From: Rhynochetos jubatus
Lineage: Eukaryota; Chordata; Aves; Eurypygiformes; Rhynochetidae
Direction: 5' to 3'
Length of the DNA stretch: 64,000 nt
NCBI GenBank assembly: GCA_027574665.1
Contig: CM050654.1
Location: 26,679,722-26,743,721, forward strand
Shown here: piece after piece, positions 55,801 through 58,760 of the stretch
How positions within the stretch are numbered: position 1 is the stretch's first letter
How the letters are laid out: every line of letters begins with the position of its first letter
The notes under the pieces: model-generated
Database searches by the model: none
The model's input: only the letters and a program-made list of their open reading frames with translations
Told to the model about the DNA's origin: nothing
Translations under genes and position numbers: made by a program

Positions 55801-58536
55801 CCTCTTGTCCCTGCATAGCCGAGTCCCGTGGGCATTTGGAGCCTCTGGGCTCACGCACACTCGTGAGTGCACACAGATACATGTATATGCATGGGTACGT
55901 ACCTCCCTGCACACACCTGTAGGACAAATGATGGTGCTGGGCAGGGTGGAGTGCAGGGGCTCCCCTTATTCCAGTTACCCCGTGGATAATGAGGTGCTGC
56001 AAGAGGGCCTCTGCCCCATTCATTGTTCCTAAGGTGGCCCTGGCATCTCTGCCCCCTTTCCTGAGCCCTCCGTGAGCATGGTGGTTTCAGCAAGAGGAAA
56101 TGCCACGGCTGACATTAGGACCACAGTGAAGGAACCTACCAAAAAGCCTGTTCCCATCCACCTGGAGCAACGATGACCTAACACCGGGGAAACCTGTGTC
56201 CCCAGCCCAGTGCTGACCACCTTCCCTCTCTCCCCAGGCTGCCTCTCGGCTCTGGTGTACCAGCACTCCATCATGCCTTTGGCTCTGCCCTGCAAGCTGG
56301 TCATCCCTGACCGAGGTAAGAGCCGGGGCCAGAAGGGAGTGCAGCTGCCCATGGGACAGGGTAGGTTTCCAAGCAGAGATAAGCAGTAACACCCCTTCTC
56401 TTCTAGATCCCATGGAGGAAAAGAAAGACGCCACATCGTCCACCAACTCGGCCACCGACCTCCTCAAACAGGGTGCGGGTGAGTAGAGAGGGGCTGCCGC
56501 GGGGTAAACGTGACCCGGGGCAGTGGCTGACCCCATGCCTGCTGTCTCCCTTTCCAGCCTGCAACGTCCTCTTCATCAATTCGGTGGAGATGGAGTCGCT
56601 GACGGGCCCCCAGGCCATTGCGAAGGCTGTTGCTGAGACGCTGGTGGCTGACCCCACACCCACTGCGACCATCGTCCACTTCAAAGTCTCTGCACAAGGC
56701 ATCACCTTAACTGACAACCAGAGGAAGTAAGGACCCTGTGGCCATGTCCCCACGTCCCCAAAGCCAATGGGGCTGTAATCCAGGGCGTGTATTGGCGAAG
56801 GACGTCCCTGGGGTGGCGTGAGCCTGGTCATGGGCAGGGCTGGGCTTTGTCCCTGACTCCCAGAGTGTCCTAGGGGAGACCCATGGGAGTGCCCTCCGTG
56901 CTGGTGGGGCTGGGTTGTGATGGGCAGAGGTGGGGGCTCCCTGGCCCTGACGCTCCCTGACTTGTGTTTCAGATTGTTCTTCCGAAGACACTACCCCCTC
57001 AACACTGTCACCTTCTGCGACCTGGACCCCCAGGAACGAAAGTGAGTGCCCTAACCTCGGGGGAGCACAGGTCCCCTGCCCTTTTCCCTCCCCCAGGCTC
57101 CCGGGCTACTTGGAGCAGGGTGTTGTTCCTCAGAGGGCAGGGGTGGAGGGTTCCGTTGGATACCGTGGGACAACACCAGCTTCTCCTGGTGACGTGTTGG
57201 TGTCGTGTTGGTGTCTCCAAGCATCTTCATGCTGGGGGAGAGGTGCATCAGGTTTTTTTCCATAGAGGTGGGCTGGCCTTCCGGCATTGGTGTGGGGGCC
57301 CCCATCACAGCCCTGTCTCTCTGTGTGGGAACAGAAGGCACCATCCCTCACACCTCCTCTTCTCCTTGCAGGTGGACTAAGACTGACGGCAGCAGCCCAG
57401 CCAAGTAAGTACTTGCTGTGCTCGATTCCTCCCAGCTGCTGCCGGGATTGCTCCTGCTTGTGTTTGAGCATGGGCTGGGAGATGCCCAGTGCAGGGCAAC
57501 AGGAGATGGGCTCAGCTCCTTGCTGCGGCAACATTTCACCCAAGCACGTGACCATGGTCCTGGGGACTCAGGAAGCATCTTTCAGCCCAAAATTTCTGGT
57601 CAGGGCAGGCATGGCCCTTGCTGAACTGGCCTTACTGGGAACTCCCAGCGGAGTCAGTGGGAGCCAGCTCATGGAGCAGAGCTGGGGGTTATGCTGATGG
57701 CGTGTAAGCCACTGGCTGGCTCTTCCCTTTCTTCCTTTTGTCCCTGTCCTGACACACGGGAGTGCAGAGCTGCTGGCTGTGCAGGGACCAACTTCCAGGG
57801 GTCAATTCCCACTAATTTTAGCCATTGTGTTAGCAAAGGGGTTTTTATTAGGATGTCCAGCTGCTGGGATATTTCCCCTCTCCAATTAGAAATGCCACGG
57901 CCTGGGCCTGTCTCACATTCTGTTCCCCTGTATTTATAACTTGAGTTTGCACGTTCTAATTAAATAATAAAAAAAGGACATTTTATTCGTCAGGGGACAG
58001 ACAGAAATACCCGCGTGATCTCGCCCAGCTCCCCGTGTCCCCACATGGCCTTCCTCTCCTACCCATCACACCTCTGAGGTTTCAGGAGCCATTGCCCAAA
58101 CCAAGGCAATGCTGGGATCACCTGGGTCATCCCCATCACGTGGGGATGGTCTAGGGAGGGTGGCAGGGATGGTCGGAGGTGATGGAAATGCAGTGCTGGC
58201 CTTCAAAGAACCTGCAGGAAAGGGAAGAGTCGGTGGGTCTTCAGGCTGGTTTGGGATGTCTTCCTGTGTTGTGTGAGGTGGATGCTAAAGAGGGGAAGGT
58301 GGACAAGACCATGCTGGAGGAGGGTGGTGGTGCTCCTTGGGTGAGCACCGCTGGCAAACCTTGCTGAGCCTTTTGCCTTCTCCCCACCTAGGCTCTTCGG
58401 CTTCGTGGCCAGGAAACAAGGGAGCACCACAGACAATATCTGCCACCTCTTTGCCGAGCTGGACCCAGACCAGCCGGCTGCAGCTATCGTCAACTTTGTC
58501 TCCAGGGTCATGCTCGGCTCCGGCCAGAAAAGATGA
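1688..58536 (+). CDS. TNS1: Tensin-1, whole coding span (35 exons with introns)
   Basis: Tensin-1 is a cytoplasmic scaffold of focal and fibrillar adhesions. It binds actin through its N-terminal and central regions, phosphotyrosine partners through SH2, and integrin beta tails through PTB. Domains seen in order are: C1 zinc finger (long isoform only), PTEN-like phosphatase (about residues 60-230), C2 (about 235-370), a Ser/Pro/Gly-rich disordered middle (about 400-1510), SH2 (about 1532-1644) and PTB (about 1670-1805). Assignment to TNS1 rather than TNS2 or TNS3 rests on the P-loop reading HNKGNRGR, on the middle-region motif beginning LVAHRVAG, and on the long disordered region. All exon junctions keep one open frame from 9947 to the TGA at 58534-58536 (5,418 nt, 1,805 residues with all exons except the 40558 cassette). 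The span begins with the C1 exons of a longer isoform whose first exon is outside the window. Orthology is well supported; the exact isoform mix is inferred. Confidence 0.96.
1803..2906. other. TNS1: Intron between the two C1 exons
   Basis: A GC-rich intron with unusually dense CpG for a bird intron. The ACGCGT-bearing repeat continues to about 2110. No further exon was recognised. Confidence 0.75.
2907..2944 (+). CDS. TNS1: TNS1 long-isoform exon: second part of C1 zinc finger
   Basis: This 38-bp exon supplies Cys (2909-2911), His (2924-2926) and Cys (2933-2935) of the C1 finger, spaced C-X4-H-X2-C. It enters in phase 1, completing a Gly codon with the previous exon, and leaves in phase 0 after the residues CQAK. 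The acceptor is CCCTGCAG and the donor AAG|GTAAGG. The last zinc ligand of a C1 domain, seven residues further on, is missing here. It is supplied exactly if this exon splices to 17343 (AVTPC), which supports that junction. Confidence 0.87.
3784..3876. repeat. Short tandem repeat, about 19-20 bp x 5
   Basis: Five copies of a unit around CCCTGTGCCA (starting near 3791, 3810, 3830, 3850 and 3868), separated by variable CA/GG bases. A small degenerate minisatellite. Confidence 0.7.
5985..6165. repeat. CA/TG tract with ACGCGT motifs
   Basis: A degenerate TG/CA tract containing ACGTGT and ACGCGT words (for example near 6025 and 6057), of the same type as the tracts at 220-1385. It lies in an intron. 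Confidence 0.65.
9455..9515. repeat. Polypurine tract in the promoter
   Basis: About 60 bases of almost pure G/A (units such as GAGAGGGAAGAGGAGAAGAAAG). Such tracts can form triplex (H-DNA) and are common in GC-rich promoters. Confidence 0.6.
9925..9930 (+). promoter_or_regulatory. Start-stop uORF (ATG TAG)
   Basis: An ATG followed at once by TAG, 16 bases before the main ATG at 9947 and in a different frame. If the 5' UTR includes it, it is a minimal upstream reading frame of the kind that can stall ribosomes. Its context is weak (C at -3). Confidence 0.55.
9947..9973 (+). CDS. TNS1: TNS1 alternative first coding exon (MDFGSVMNQ)
   Basis: Nine codons reading MDFGSVMNQ, which I recognise as the N-terminus of a known TNS1 isoform. 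The donor is CAG|GTACGG in phase 0, matching the phase-0 exon at 17343. It sits at the end of a CpG island, so it is a promoter-proximal first exon and not an internal one. Used with 17343, it replaces the C1 zinc finger by a short peptide. Confidence 0.9.
11755..12070. repeat. 29-bp minisatellite with a CCAAT word in most copies
   Basis: Eleven copies of a unit like TGACCAATCCCACCTAAGAA plus nine bases. The CCAATC-like core falls at 11761, 11789, 11818, 11847, 11876, 11905, 11934, 11963, 11992, 12021 and 12050, a constant 29-bp step after the first. Copies differ by several bases, but the core is kept as CCAAT in about seven. The minus-strand open frame through it (repeated DWS-like residues) is a product of the repeat. 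Confidence 0.92.
12204..12350. repeat. GC-rich minisatellite, 37-47 bp x about 3.5
   Basis: Units beginning TGCCCTCCCTTG recur at 12204, 12251, 12288 and 12334. Spacing is 47, 37 and 46 because a short GGCAGGCGGGGTGCA segment is present or absent. Found in the same intron as the 29-bp array. Confidence 0.75.
12519..12528. promoter_or_regulatory. CArG-type word CCTTTTTAGG
   Basis: A perfect CC(A/T)6GG match, the SRF consensus, 2.5 kb behind the MDFGSVMNQ exon. A single word is weak evidence. Confidence 0.3.
12766..12775. promoter_or_regulatory. CArG-type word CCTTATTTGG
   Basis: A second perfect CC(A/T)6GG match, 247 bp after the first and in the same intron. Confidence 0.3.
16381..16390. 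promoter_or_regulatory. CArG-type word CCTTTTATGG in an AT-rich island
   Basis: A perfect CC(A/T)6GG match at the edge of a short AT-rich island (to 16432), about 960 bp before the 17343 exon. The AT-rich setting makes it the most plausible of the three in this intron. Confidence 0.35.
17343..17381 (+). CDS. TNS1: TNS1 shared N-terminal exon ([13 protein letters not shown])
   Basis: Thirteen codons, phase 0 to phase 0, residues 10-22. The acceptor is CTTCCTTGCAG and the donor CTG|GTAAGC. The Cys codon at 17355-17357 is the eighth zinc ligand of the C1 finger (C-X7-C) when the exon at 2907 splices here. In the MDFGSVMNQ isoform the same Cys is simply part of the linker. Confidence 0.92.
17382..19494. 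other. TNS1: Intron, nothing recognised
   Basis: A 2.1-kb GC-rich intron. No exon, repeat array or RNA gene was recognised. Confidence 0.75.
19495..19536 (+). CDS. TNS1: TNS1 N-terminal linker exon ([14 protein letters not shown])
   Basis: Fourteen codons, residues 23-36, phase 0 at both ends. A strong pyrimidine tract precedes CCTGCAG, and the donor is CTG|GTAAGT. The sequence closely resembles the PSPGQSITKQVD segment of mammalian TNS1 as I remember it. It is a short linker before the phosphatase-like domain. Confidence 0.9.
19537..22215. other. TNS1: Intron, no gene recognised
   Basis: A 2.7-kb intron with one reverse copy of the dispersed 14-mer (20747-20760). A moderately AT-rich stretch lies at about 21540-21700. 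No exon was recognised. Confidence 0.75.
22216..22265 (+). CDS. TNS1: TNS1 N-terminal basic linker exon
   Basis: Encodes [16 protein letters not shown] and the first two bases of Arg (residues 37-53). The acceptor is TTTAG and the donor AG|GTAGAT, in phase 2. The Arg/Lys/Ser content suggests a basic, possibly phosphorylated linker. The 334-bp intron that follows holds a reverse copy of the dispersed 14-mer at 22271-22284, only six bases after the exon. Confidence 0.9.
22600..22771 (+). CDS. TNS1: TNS1 start of the PTEN-like domain ([12 protein letters not shown])
   Basis: Residues 53-110, phase 2 to phase 0. It contains the conserved tensin opening [18 protein letters not shown]. The ATG at 22604, with A at -3, corresponds to the start of the widely used mammalian TNS1 isoform (MSVSRTMEDS...), so a third start with neither C1 nor MDFGSVMNQ is possible. 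The acceptor is CATGCCCAG and the donor GTG|GTGAGA. The 308-bp intron after it shows nothing else. Confidence 0.95.
23080..23130 (+). CDS. TNS1: TNS1 PTEN-like domain exon ([17 protein letters not shown])
   Basis: Seventeen codons, residues 111-127, phase 0 at both ends. The acceptor is TTCTCTGAAG and the donor AAG|GTGGGT. LFNLSE is a tensin/auxilin/PTEN family motif in the phosphatase fold. The 502-bp intron after it holds no recognised feature. Confidence 0.95.
23633..23755 (+). CDS. TNS1: TNS1 PTEN-like domain exon with WPD loop and start of P-loop
   Basis: Residues 128-168, phase 0 at both ends. It carries the WPD-loop sequence (FGWPD, residues 131-135) and ends in the first residues of the signature loop, HNK (166-168). 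An active phosphatase has Cys after the His; here the codon at 23750-23752 is AAC (Asn), as in other TNS1 proteins. The domain is therefore expected to be catalytically dead and to act as a binding module. Confidence 0.96.
24037..24101 (+). CDS. TNS1: TNS1 PTEN-like domain exon, second half of P-loop (GNRGR)
   Basis: Residues 169-190, phase 0 to phase 2. It begins with [10 protein letters not shown], completing the signature loop H-N-K-G-N-R-G-R, and continues with [10 protein letters not shown]. The intron thus splits the P-loop in the middle. The acceptor is CCCGCAG and the donor AG|GTGAGG. The preceding 281-bp intron has a short CA/TG tract. Confidence 0.96.
24224..24307 (+). CDS. TNS1: TNS1 PTEN-like domain exon ([17 protein letters not shown])
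   Basis: Residues 190-218, phase 2 to phase 2. Encodes [19 protein letters not shown] and QPSQKR, the C-terminal helix region of the phosphatase fold. The acceptor is CCCTCCCAG and the donor AG|GTGAGT. Confidence 0.96.
24408..24520 (+). CDS. TNS1: TNS1 exon at the phosphatase/C2 boundary ([11 protein letters not shown])
   Basis: Residues 218-256, phase 2 to phase 1. Encodes [28 protein letters not shown] and NFESKG, the end of the phosphatase fold and the start of the C2 domain. The donor is GGCG|GTAGGT. The 605-bp intron after it shows nothing notable. Confidence 0.95.
25126..25186 (+). CDS. TNS1: TNS1 C2-domain exon ([19 protein letters not shown])
   Basis: Residues 256-276, phase 1 to phase 2. 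The acceptor is GTCTTCCAG. The donor TA|GTAACT is unusual in that reading straight through gives ATC TAG, an immediate stop. The Tyr codon is completed by the next exon (TA|C). Confidence 0.94.
25187..26325. other. TNS1: Intron, no gene recognised
   Basis: A 1.1-kb intron with one forward copy of the dispersed 14-mer at 25953-25966. Nothing else was recognised. Confidence 0.75.
26326..26401 (+). CDS. TNS1: TNS1 C2-domain exon ([20 protein letters not shown])
   Basis: Residues 276-301, phase 2 to phase 0. The acceptor is GTCCCTGCAG and the donor TTG|GTAAGG. Encodes NVQGDSQTG and the beta-strand sequence [16 protein letters not shown] of the C2 domain. Confidence 0.96.
26531..26660 (+). CDS. 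TNS1: TNS1 C2-domain exon ([20 protein letters not shown])
   Basis: Residues 302-345, phase 0 to phase 1. Encodes [25 protein letters not shown] and [12 protein letters not shown], typical of the tensin C2 domain. The acceptor is TCCGCAG and the donor G|GTGAGT. Confidence 0.96.
26783..26885. repeat. (TCCA)n microsatellite followed by (GCCA)n
   Basis: About 82 bases (20 copies) of a tetranucleotide CATC/TCCA repeat up to 26864, then about five copies of GCCA to 26885. It lies in the 400-bp intron between the exons at 26531 and 27061 and is likely to be length-polymorphic. Confidence 0.95.
27061..27126 (+). CDS. TNS1: TNS1 exon at the end of the C2 domain ([20 protein letters not shown])
   Basis: Residues 345-367, phase 1 at both ends. 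The acceptor is CCCCTGGCAG and the donor CAAG|GTACGT. It closes the C2 domain. The 510-bp intron that follows has a pyrimidine-rich second half and no recognised feature. Confidence 0.96.
27637..27798 (+). CDS. TNS1: TNS1 exon after the C2 domain ([20 protein letters not shown])
   Basis: Residues 367-421, phase 1 at both ends. The conserved block [20 protein letters not shown] is followed by a segment ending in [15 protein letters not shown], which I remember in chicken tensin but not in human TNS1. The donor is AAAG|GTTAGG; read-through would give Gly then TAG. The acceptor is TCTTCCCAG. Confidence 0.93.
29251..29260. promoter_or_regulatory. CArG-type word CCTTATTTGG
   Basis: A perfect CC(A/T)6GG match in the 8.7-kb intron. 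Only the motif supports it. Confidence 0.25.
29728..29832 (+). mobile_element. MIR-like SINE remnant
   Basis: The sequence begins GGGGAAACTGAGTCGTAG, continues with a diverged middle (AAGCTCGCCCAGGGCA) and ends near GGGATCTGAACCCTGCTGTC. These align in order with the MIR core and tail as I remember them (GAAACTGAGGCACAGAG, TTGCCCAAGGTCAC, GGGATTTGAACCCAGGTCTG). It is an old, inactive fragment. Confidence 0.6.
31200..31344 (+). other. TNS1: Candidate alternative first exon (donor at 31344)
   Basis: A pyrimidine-rich block ends in GCCGCAAG|GTAAGG, an excellent donor with no matching coding exon. It could be the 3' end of an untranslated first exon from an internal promoter. No start site can be defined. 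Confidence 0.25.
32640..33179 (+). other. TNS1: Candidate internal promoter and first exon (donor at 33179)
   Basis: About 540 bases with raised CpG content and long C-rich stretches, ending in CCCCTTTG|GTAAGT, a near-consensus donor. The structure resembles a weak CpG island with a first exon. No protein-like segment was recognised. It could drive a shorter TNS1 form starting inside the 36451 exon, but this is speculative. Confidence 0.3.
33936..33990. repeat. 15-bp tandem repeat, about 3.7 copies
   Basis: The unit GCTGCTTCGGGGGCG repeats at 33936, 33951, 33966 and (partial) 33981, with one change in the third copy. Confidence 0.9.
34024..34089. repeat. 33-bp tandem duplication
   Basis: Two adjacent 33-base copies (34024-34056 and 34057-34089), each starting TTTGGGGGATTTTATTC and ending AGGTGA. 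They differ at one base, so the duplication is recent. Confidence 0.95.
36451..38148 (+). CDS. TNS1: TNS1 large central exon (disordered, actin-binding region)
   Basis: This 1,698-bp exon covers residues 421-987, phase 1 at both ends. It begins [20 protein letters not shown] and contains [60 protein letters not shown] and [18 protein letters not shown]. It ends [13 protein letters not shown]. The Ser, Pro, Gly and Tyr content marks it as mostly disordered, with many likely phosphorylation sites. The acceptor is TTCTCCCCCTGCAG and the donor GCAG|GTAGGA. The single large exon is typical of TNS1. Confidence 0.97.
38149..40557. other. TNS1: Intron, no gene recognised
   Basis: A 2.4-kb intron. 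Long open frames on the minus strand (38276-39511) have no protein-like or conserved content. Nothing else was recognised. Confidence 0.75.
40558..40644 (+). CDS. TNS1: TNS1 candidate 87-bp cassette exon ([20 protein letters not shown])
   Basis: The reading frame is open and protein-like: [20 protein letters not shown], then [10 protein letters not shown]. It is flanked by an acceptor (GCTGGCAG) and a weak donor (CCG|GTTCGT), both in phase 1, so it can be included or skipped without a frame change. If included, the upstream sequence LVAHRVA continues directly as EYNAR. The weak donor and an open frame that runs on past it lower confidence in the exact end. Confidence 0.55.
40645..44204. other. 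TNS1: Intron, no gene recognised
   Basis: A 3.6-kb intron that starts with a pyrimidine-rich stretch (about 40650-40800). No exon, repeat array or RNA gene was recognised. Confidence 0.75.
44205..44383 (+). CDS. TNS1: TNS1 disordered linker exon ([20 protein letters not shown])
   Basis: Residues 987-1046, phase 1 to phase 0. Encodes [19 protein letters not shown], a Ser/Pro-rich stretch with several SP sites, and [11 protein letters not shown], which is conserved in TNS1. The acceptor is GCCCCACAG. The donor GAG|GTGTGC is weak, but the next exon joins in frame. Confidence 0.92.
44652..44790 (+). CDS. TNS1: TNS1 exon with two alternative donors ([15 protein letters not shown])
   Basis: Residues 1047-1093. 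It begins [15 protein letters not shown]. Two donors, both leaving phase 1, lie 63 bases apart: GGCG|GTGAGA at 44727 and CCT|GTAAGT at 44790. The short form continues as [11 protein letters not shown], matching the tensin isoforms I remember. The long form adds 21 residues ([20 protein letters not shown] and Ser), then LRSPPGLAK. The acceptor is CTCTCCCCCAG. Confidence 0.92.
44791..47150. other. TNS1: Intron, nothing recognised
   Basis: A 2.4-kb intron. A stretch around 45350-45540 is less GC-rich and not repeat-like to the eye. No feature could be assigned. Confidence 0.7.
47151..47243 (+). CDS. TNS1: TNS1 exon ([20 protein letters not shown])
   Basis: Residues 1093-1124, phase 1 at both ends. 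It is near-identical to the conserved TNS1 block [20 protein letters not shown] and ends [10 protein letters not shown]. The acceptor is GTGCCGACAG and the donor GGAG|GTGAGT. The 283-bp intron that follows has nothing else. Confidence 0.95.
47527..47616 (+). CDS. TNS1: TNS1 candidate 90-bp cassette exon ([20 protein letters not shown])
   Basis: Thirty codons: A, then [20 protein letters not shown], then PRHRREQSV. Both ends are phase 1 (acceptor CTCCCCAG, donor GTGG|GTGAAA), so it can be skipped in frame. The chicken tensin I remember goes directly from LHPVG to ELEGEAG, which suggests this exon is often skipped. The 498-bp intron after it shows nothing else. Confidence 0.6.
48115..48150 (+). 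CDS. TNS1: TNS1 36-bp micro-exon ([12 protein letters not shown])
   Basis: Twelve codons of acidic sequence, [12 protein letters not shown], phase 1 at both ends. The acceptor is CCGTCTGTCAG and the donor GAAG|GTAAGA. It joins EPRSYVES in the next exon and matches the chicken tensin sequence I remember. Skipping would keep the frame. Confidence 0.87.
48151..51275. other. TNS1: Intron, no gene recognised
   Basis: A 3.1-kb intron with two short AT-rich islands, 49901-49930 (AATTAATTTAATTACC) and 50281-50335 (TAATAATAATAATAATG), that stand out from their surroundings. The human segment RRRIQPEEDEGKVVVR, as I remember it, was looked for between 47244 and 51275 and not found. Confidence 0.7.
51276..51450 (+). 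CDS. TNS1: TNS1 disordered exon ([20 protein letters not shown])
   Basis: Residues 1166-1224, phase 1 to phase 2. It starts [12 protein letters not shown], a conserved TNS1 block, and ends [14 protein letters not shown]. The acceptor is CTTGCTGCAG and the donor GG|GTAAGG. The 627-bp intron after it holds a reverse copy of the dispersed 14-mer at 51984-51997. Confidence 0.95.
52078..52946 (+). CDS. TNS1: TNS1 second large disordered exon before SH2
   Basis: Residues 1224-1514, phase 2 to phase 1. The sequence is rich in Ser, Pro and Tyr. It includes [18 protein letters not shown] repeats ([35 protein letters not shown]), [39 protein letters not shown] and [20 protein letters not shown]. The [10 protein letters not shown] and RRMSAG sites resemble basophilic kinase targets. 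The acceptor is CATTTCTCCTCAG and the donor CCAG|GTAAGG. Confidence 0.97.
52947..54298. other. TNS1: Intron, nothing recognised
   Basis: A 1.35-kb intron. An open frame continues for a short way past the donor (to 53269), but its composition is not tensin-like. No other feature was recognised. Confidence 0.75.
54299..54385 (+). CDS. TNS1: TNS1 start of the SH2 domain ([18 protein letters not shown])
   Basis: Residues 1514-1543, phase 1 at both ends. Encodes [20 protein letters not shown] and YKPDISREQ, the linker and first strand/helix of the SH2 domain (WYKP at 1533-1536). The acceptor is CTTCTTTGCAG and the donor CAGG|GTGGGT. The 675-bp intron after it holds nothing recognised. Confidence 0.97.
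55061..55192 (+). CDS. TNS1: TNS1 SH2-domain exon with the phosphotyrosine-binding Arg (FIIRDS)
   Basis: Residues 1543-1587, phase 1 at both ends. [19 protein letters not shown] contains the SH2 signature (FLVRDS-type). The invariant Arg is codon 55105-55107 (residue 1558), so phosphotyrosine binding should be intact. The acceptor is TCTCTCCTGCAG and the donor AAAG|GTATTG. The 418-bp intron after it shows nothing else. Confidence 0.97.
55611..55703 (+). CDS. TNS1: TNS1 SH2-domain exon ([20 protein letters not shown])
   Basis: Residues 1587-1618, phase 1 at both ends. Encodes [20 protein letters not shown] and [10 protein letters not shown] of the SH2 core, including the VRHFLIE strand. The acceptor is GTCTCTTCGCAG and the donor TTTG|GTGAGT. 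The 534-bp intron after it has a short CA/TG tract (about 55850-55920). Confidence 0.97.
56238..56315 (+). CDS. TNS1: TNS1 end of the SH2 domain ([20 protein letters not shown])
   Basis: Residues 1618-1644, phase 1 at both ends. Encodes [20 protein letters not shown] and VIPDR, the last helix and strand of SH2. The acceptor is CTCTCCCCAG and the donor CGAG|GTAAGA. Confidence 0.97.
56407..56478 (+). CDS. TNS1: TNS1 SH2-PTB linker exon
   Basis: Residues 1644-1668, phase 1 at both ends. Encodes [20 protein letters not shown] and KQGA, the charged linker between SH2 and PTB and the first helix of the PTB domain. The acceptor is CTTCTCTTCTAG and the donor GCGG|GTGAGT. Confidence 0.96.
56558..56726 (+). 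CDS. TNS1: TNS1 PTB-domain exon ([20 protein letters not shown])
   Basis: Residues 1668-1724, phase 1 to phase 2. Encodes [20 protein letters not shown] and [18 protein letters not shown], the first part of the PTB fold that binds integrin beta NPxY tails. The donor AA|GTAAGG reads through as AAG TAA, so retention would stop at once. The acceptor is CCTTTCCAG. Confidence 0.97.
56973..57041 (+). CDS. TNS1: TNS1 PTB-domain exon ([20 protein letters not shown])
   Basis: Residues 1724-1747, phase 2 at both ends. Encodes [20 protein letters not shown] and ER, the central PTB strands. The acceptor is CTTGTGTTTCAG and the donor AA|GTGAGT. The 330-bp intron after it shows nothing else. Confidence 0.97.
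57372..57404 (+). CDS. TNS1: TNS1 33-bp PTB-domain exon ([10 protein letters not shown])
   Basis: Residues 1747-1758, phase 2 at both ends, 33 bp. Encodes [12 protein letters not shown] across its two junctions. The acceptor is TCTCCTTGCAG. The donor AA|GTAAGT reads through as AAG TAA. The next intron (987 bp) contains an AATAAA at 57966. Confidence 0.95.
57966..57971 (+). terminator. TNS1: Intronic AATAAA in the last intron
   Basis: AATAAA within an AT-rich patch (TAATTAAATAATAAAAAAAG) inside the final intron. Use of this signal with a retained 5' part of the intron would end the protein after SSPAK, removing the last 47 residues of PTB. No G/U-rich element is obvious downstream, so use is uncertain. 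Confidence 0.3.
58392..58536 (+). CDS. TNS1: TNS1 last coding exon, end of PTB and stop
   Basis: Residues 1758-1805 and TGA (58534-58536), entering in phase 2. Encodes [40 protein letters not shown] and LGSGQKR. The closing strand and helix of the PTB domain are complete. The acceptor is TCCCCACCTAG. Confidence 0.98.
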
Positions 58537-58662
58537 GCTGGCGCTTGCGGGTGATTCTTGAATTTTGGAGAAGGACTTGGAGCTGATCCGAGAAGGAGTG
58601 TGAGGAAGTGCATTGTGGGAGAGGGAAGTGAATCGGGGGGGAAAAGGGTTGGAATTTTGGAG

Positions 58663-58760
58663 GAAAACAGCAAACAACAACAAAAACCACACCAACGAAA
58701 CCCCTAAAAATTCAAAACAAGCCAAACACACATAGAGGAACCAAAACCACGCACCTACAT
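58663..58760 (+). other. C/A-rich, G-poor patch in the 3' UTR
   Basis: About 100 bases almost free of G and rich in ACA and CAA words, starting about 125 bases after the stop. Such RNA is expected to be unstructured and to suit CA-binding proteins such as hnRNP L; that role is inferred only. Confidence 0.55.

Noticed and set aside
1688..58536. Assignment to TNS2 (which also has an N-terminal C1 domain) or TNS3
   Set aside because: The P-loop is HNKGNRGR as in TNS1, not the Cys-containing TNS2 loop, and the middle and C-terminal blocks ([28 protein letters not shown]) are TNS1.
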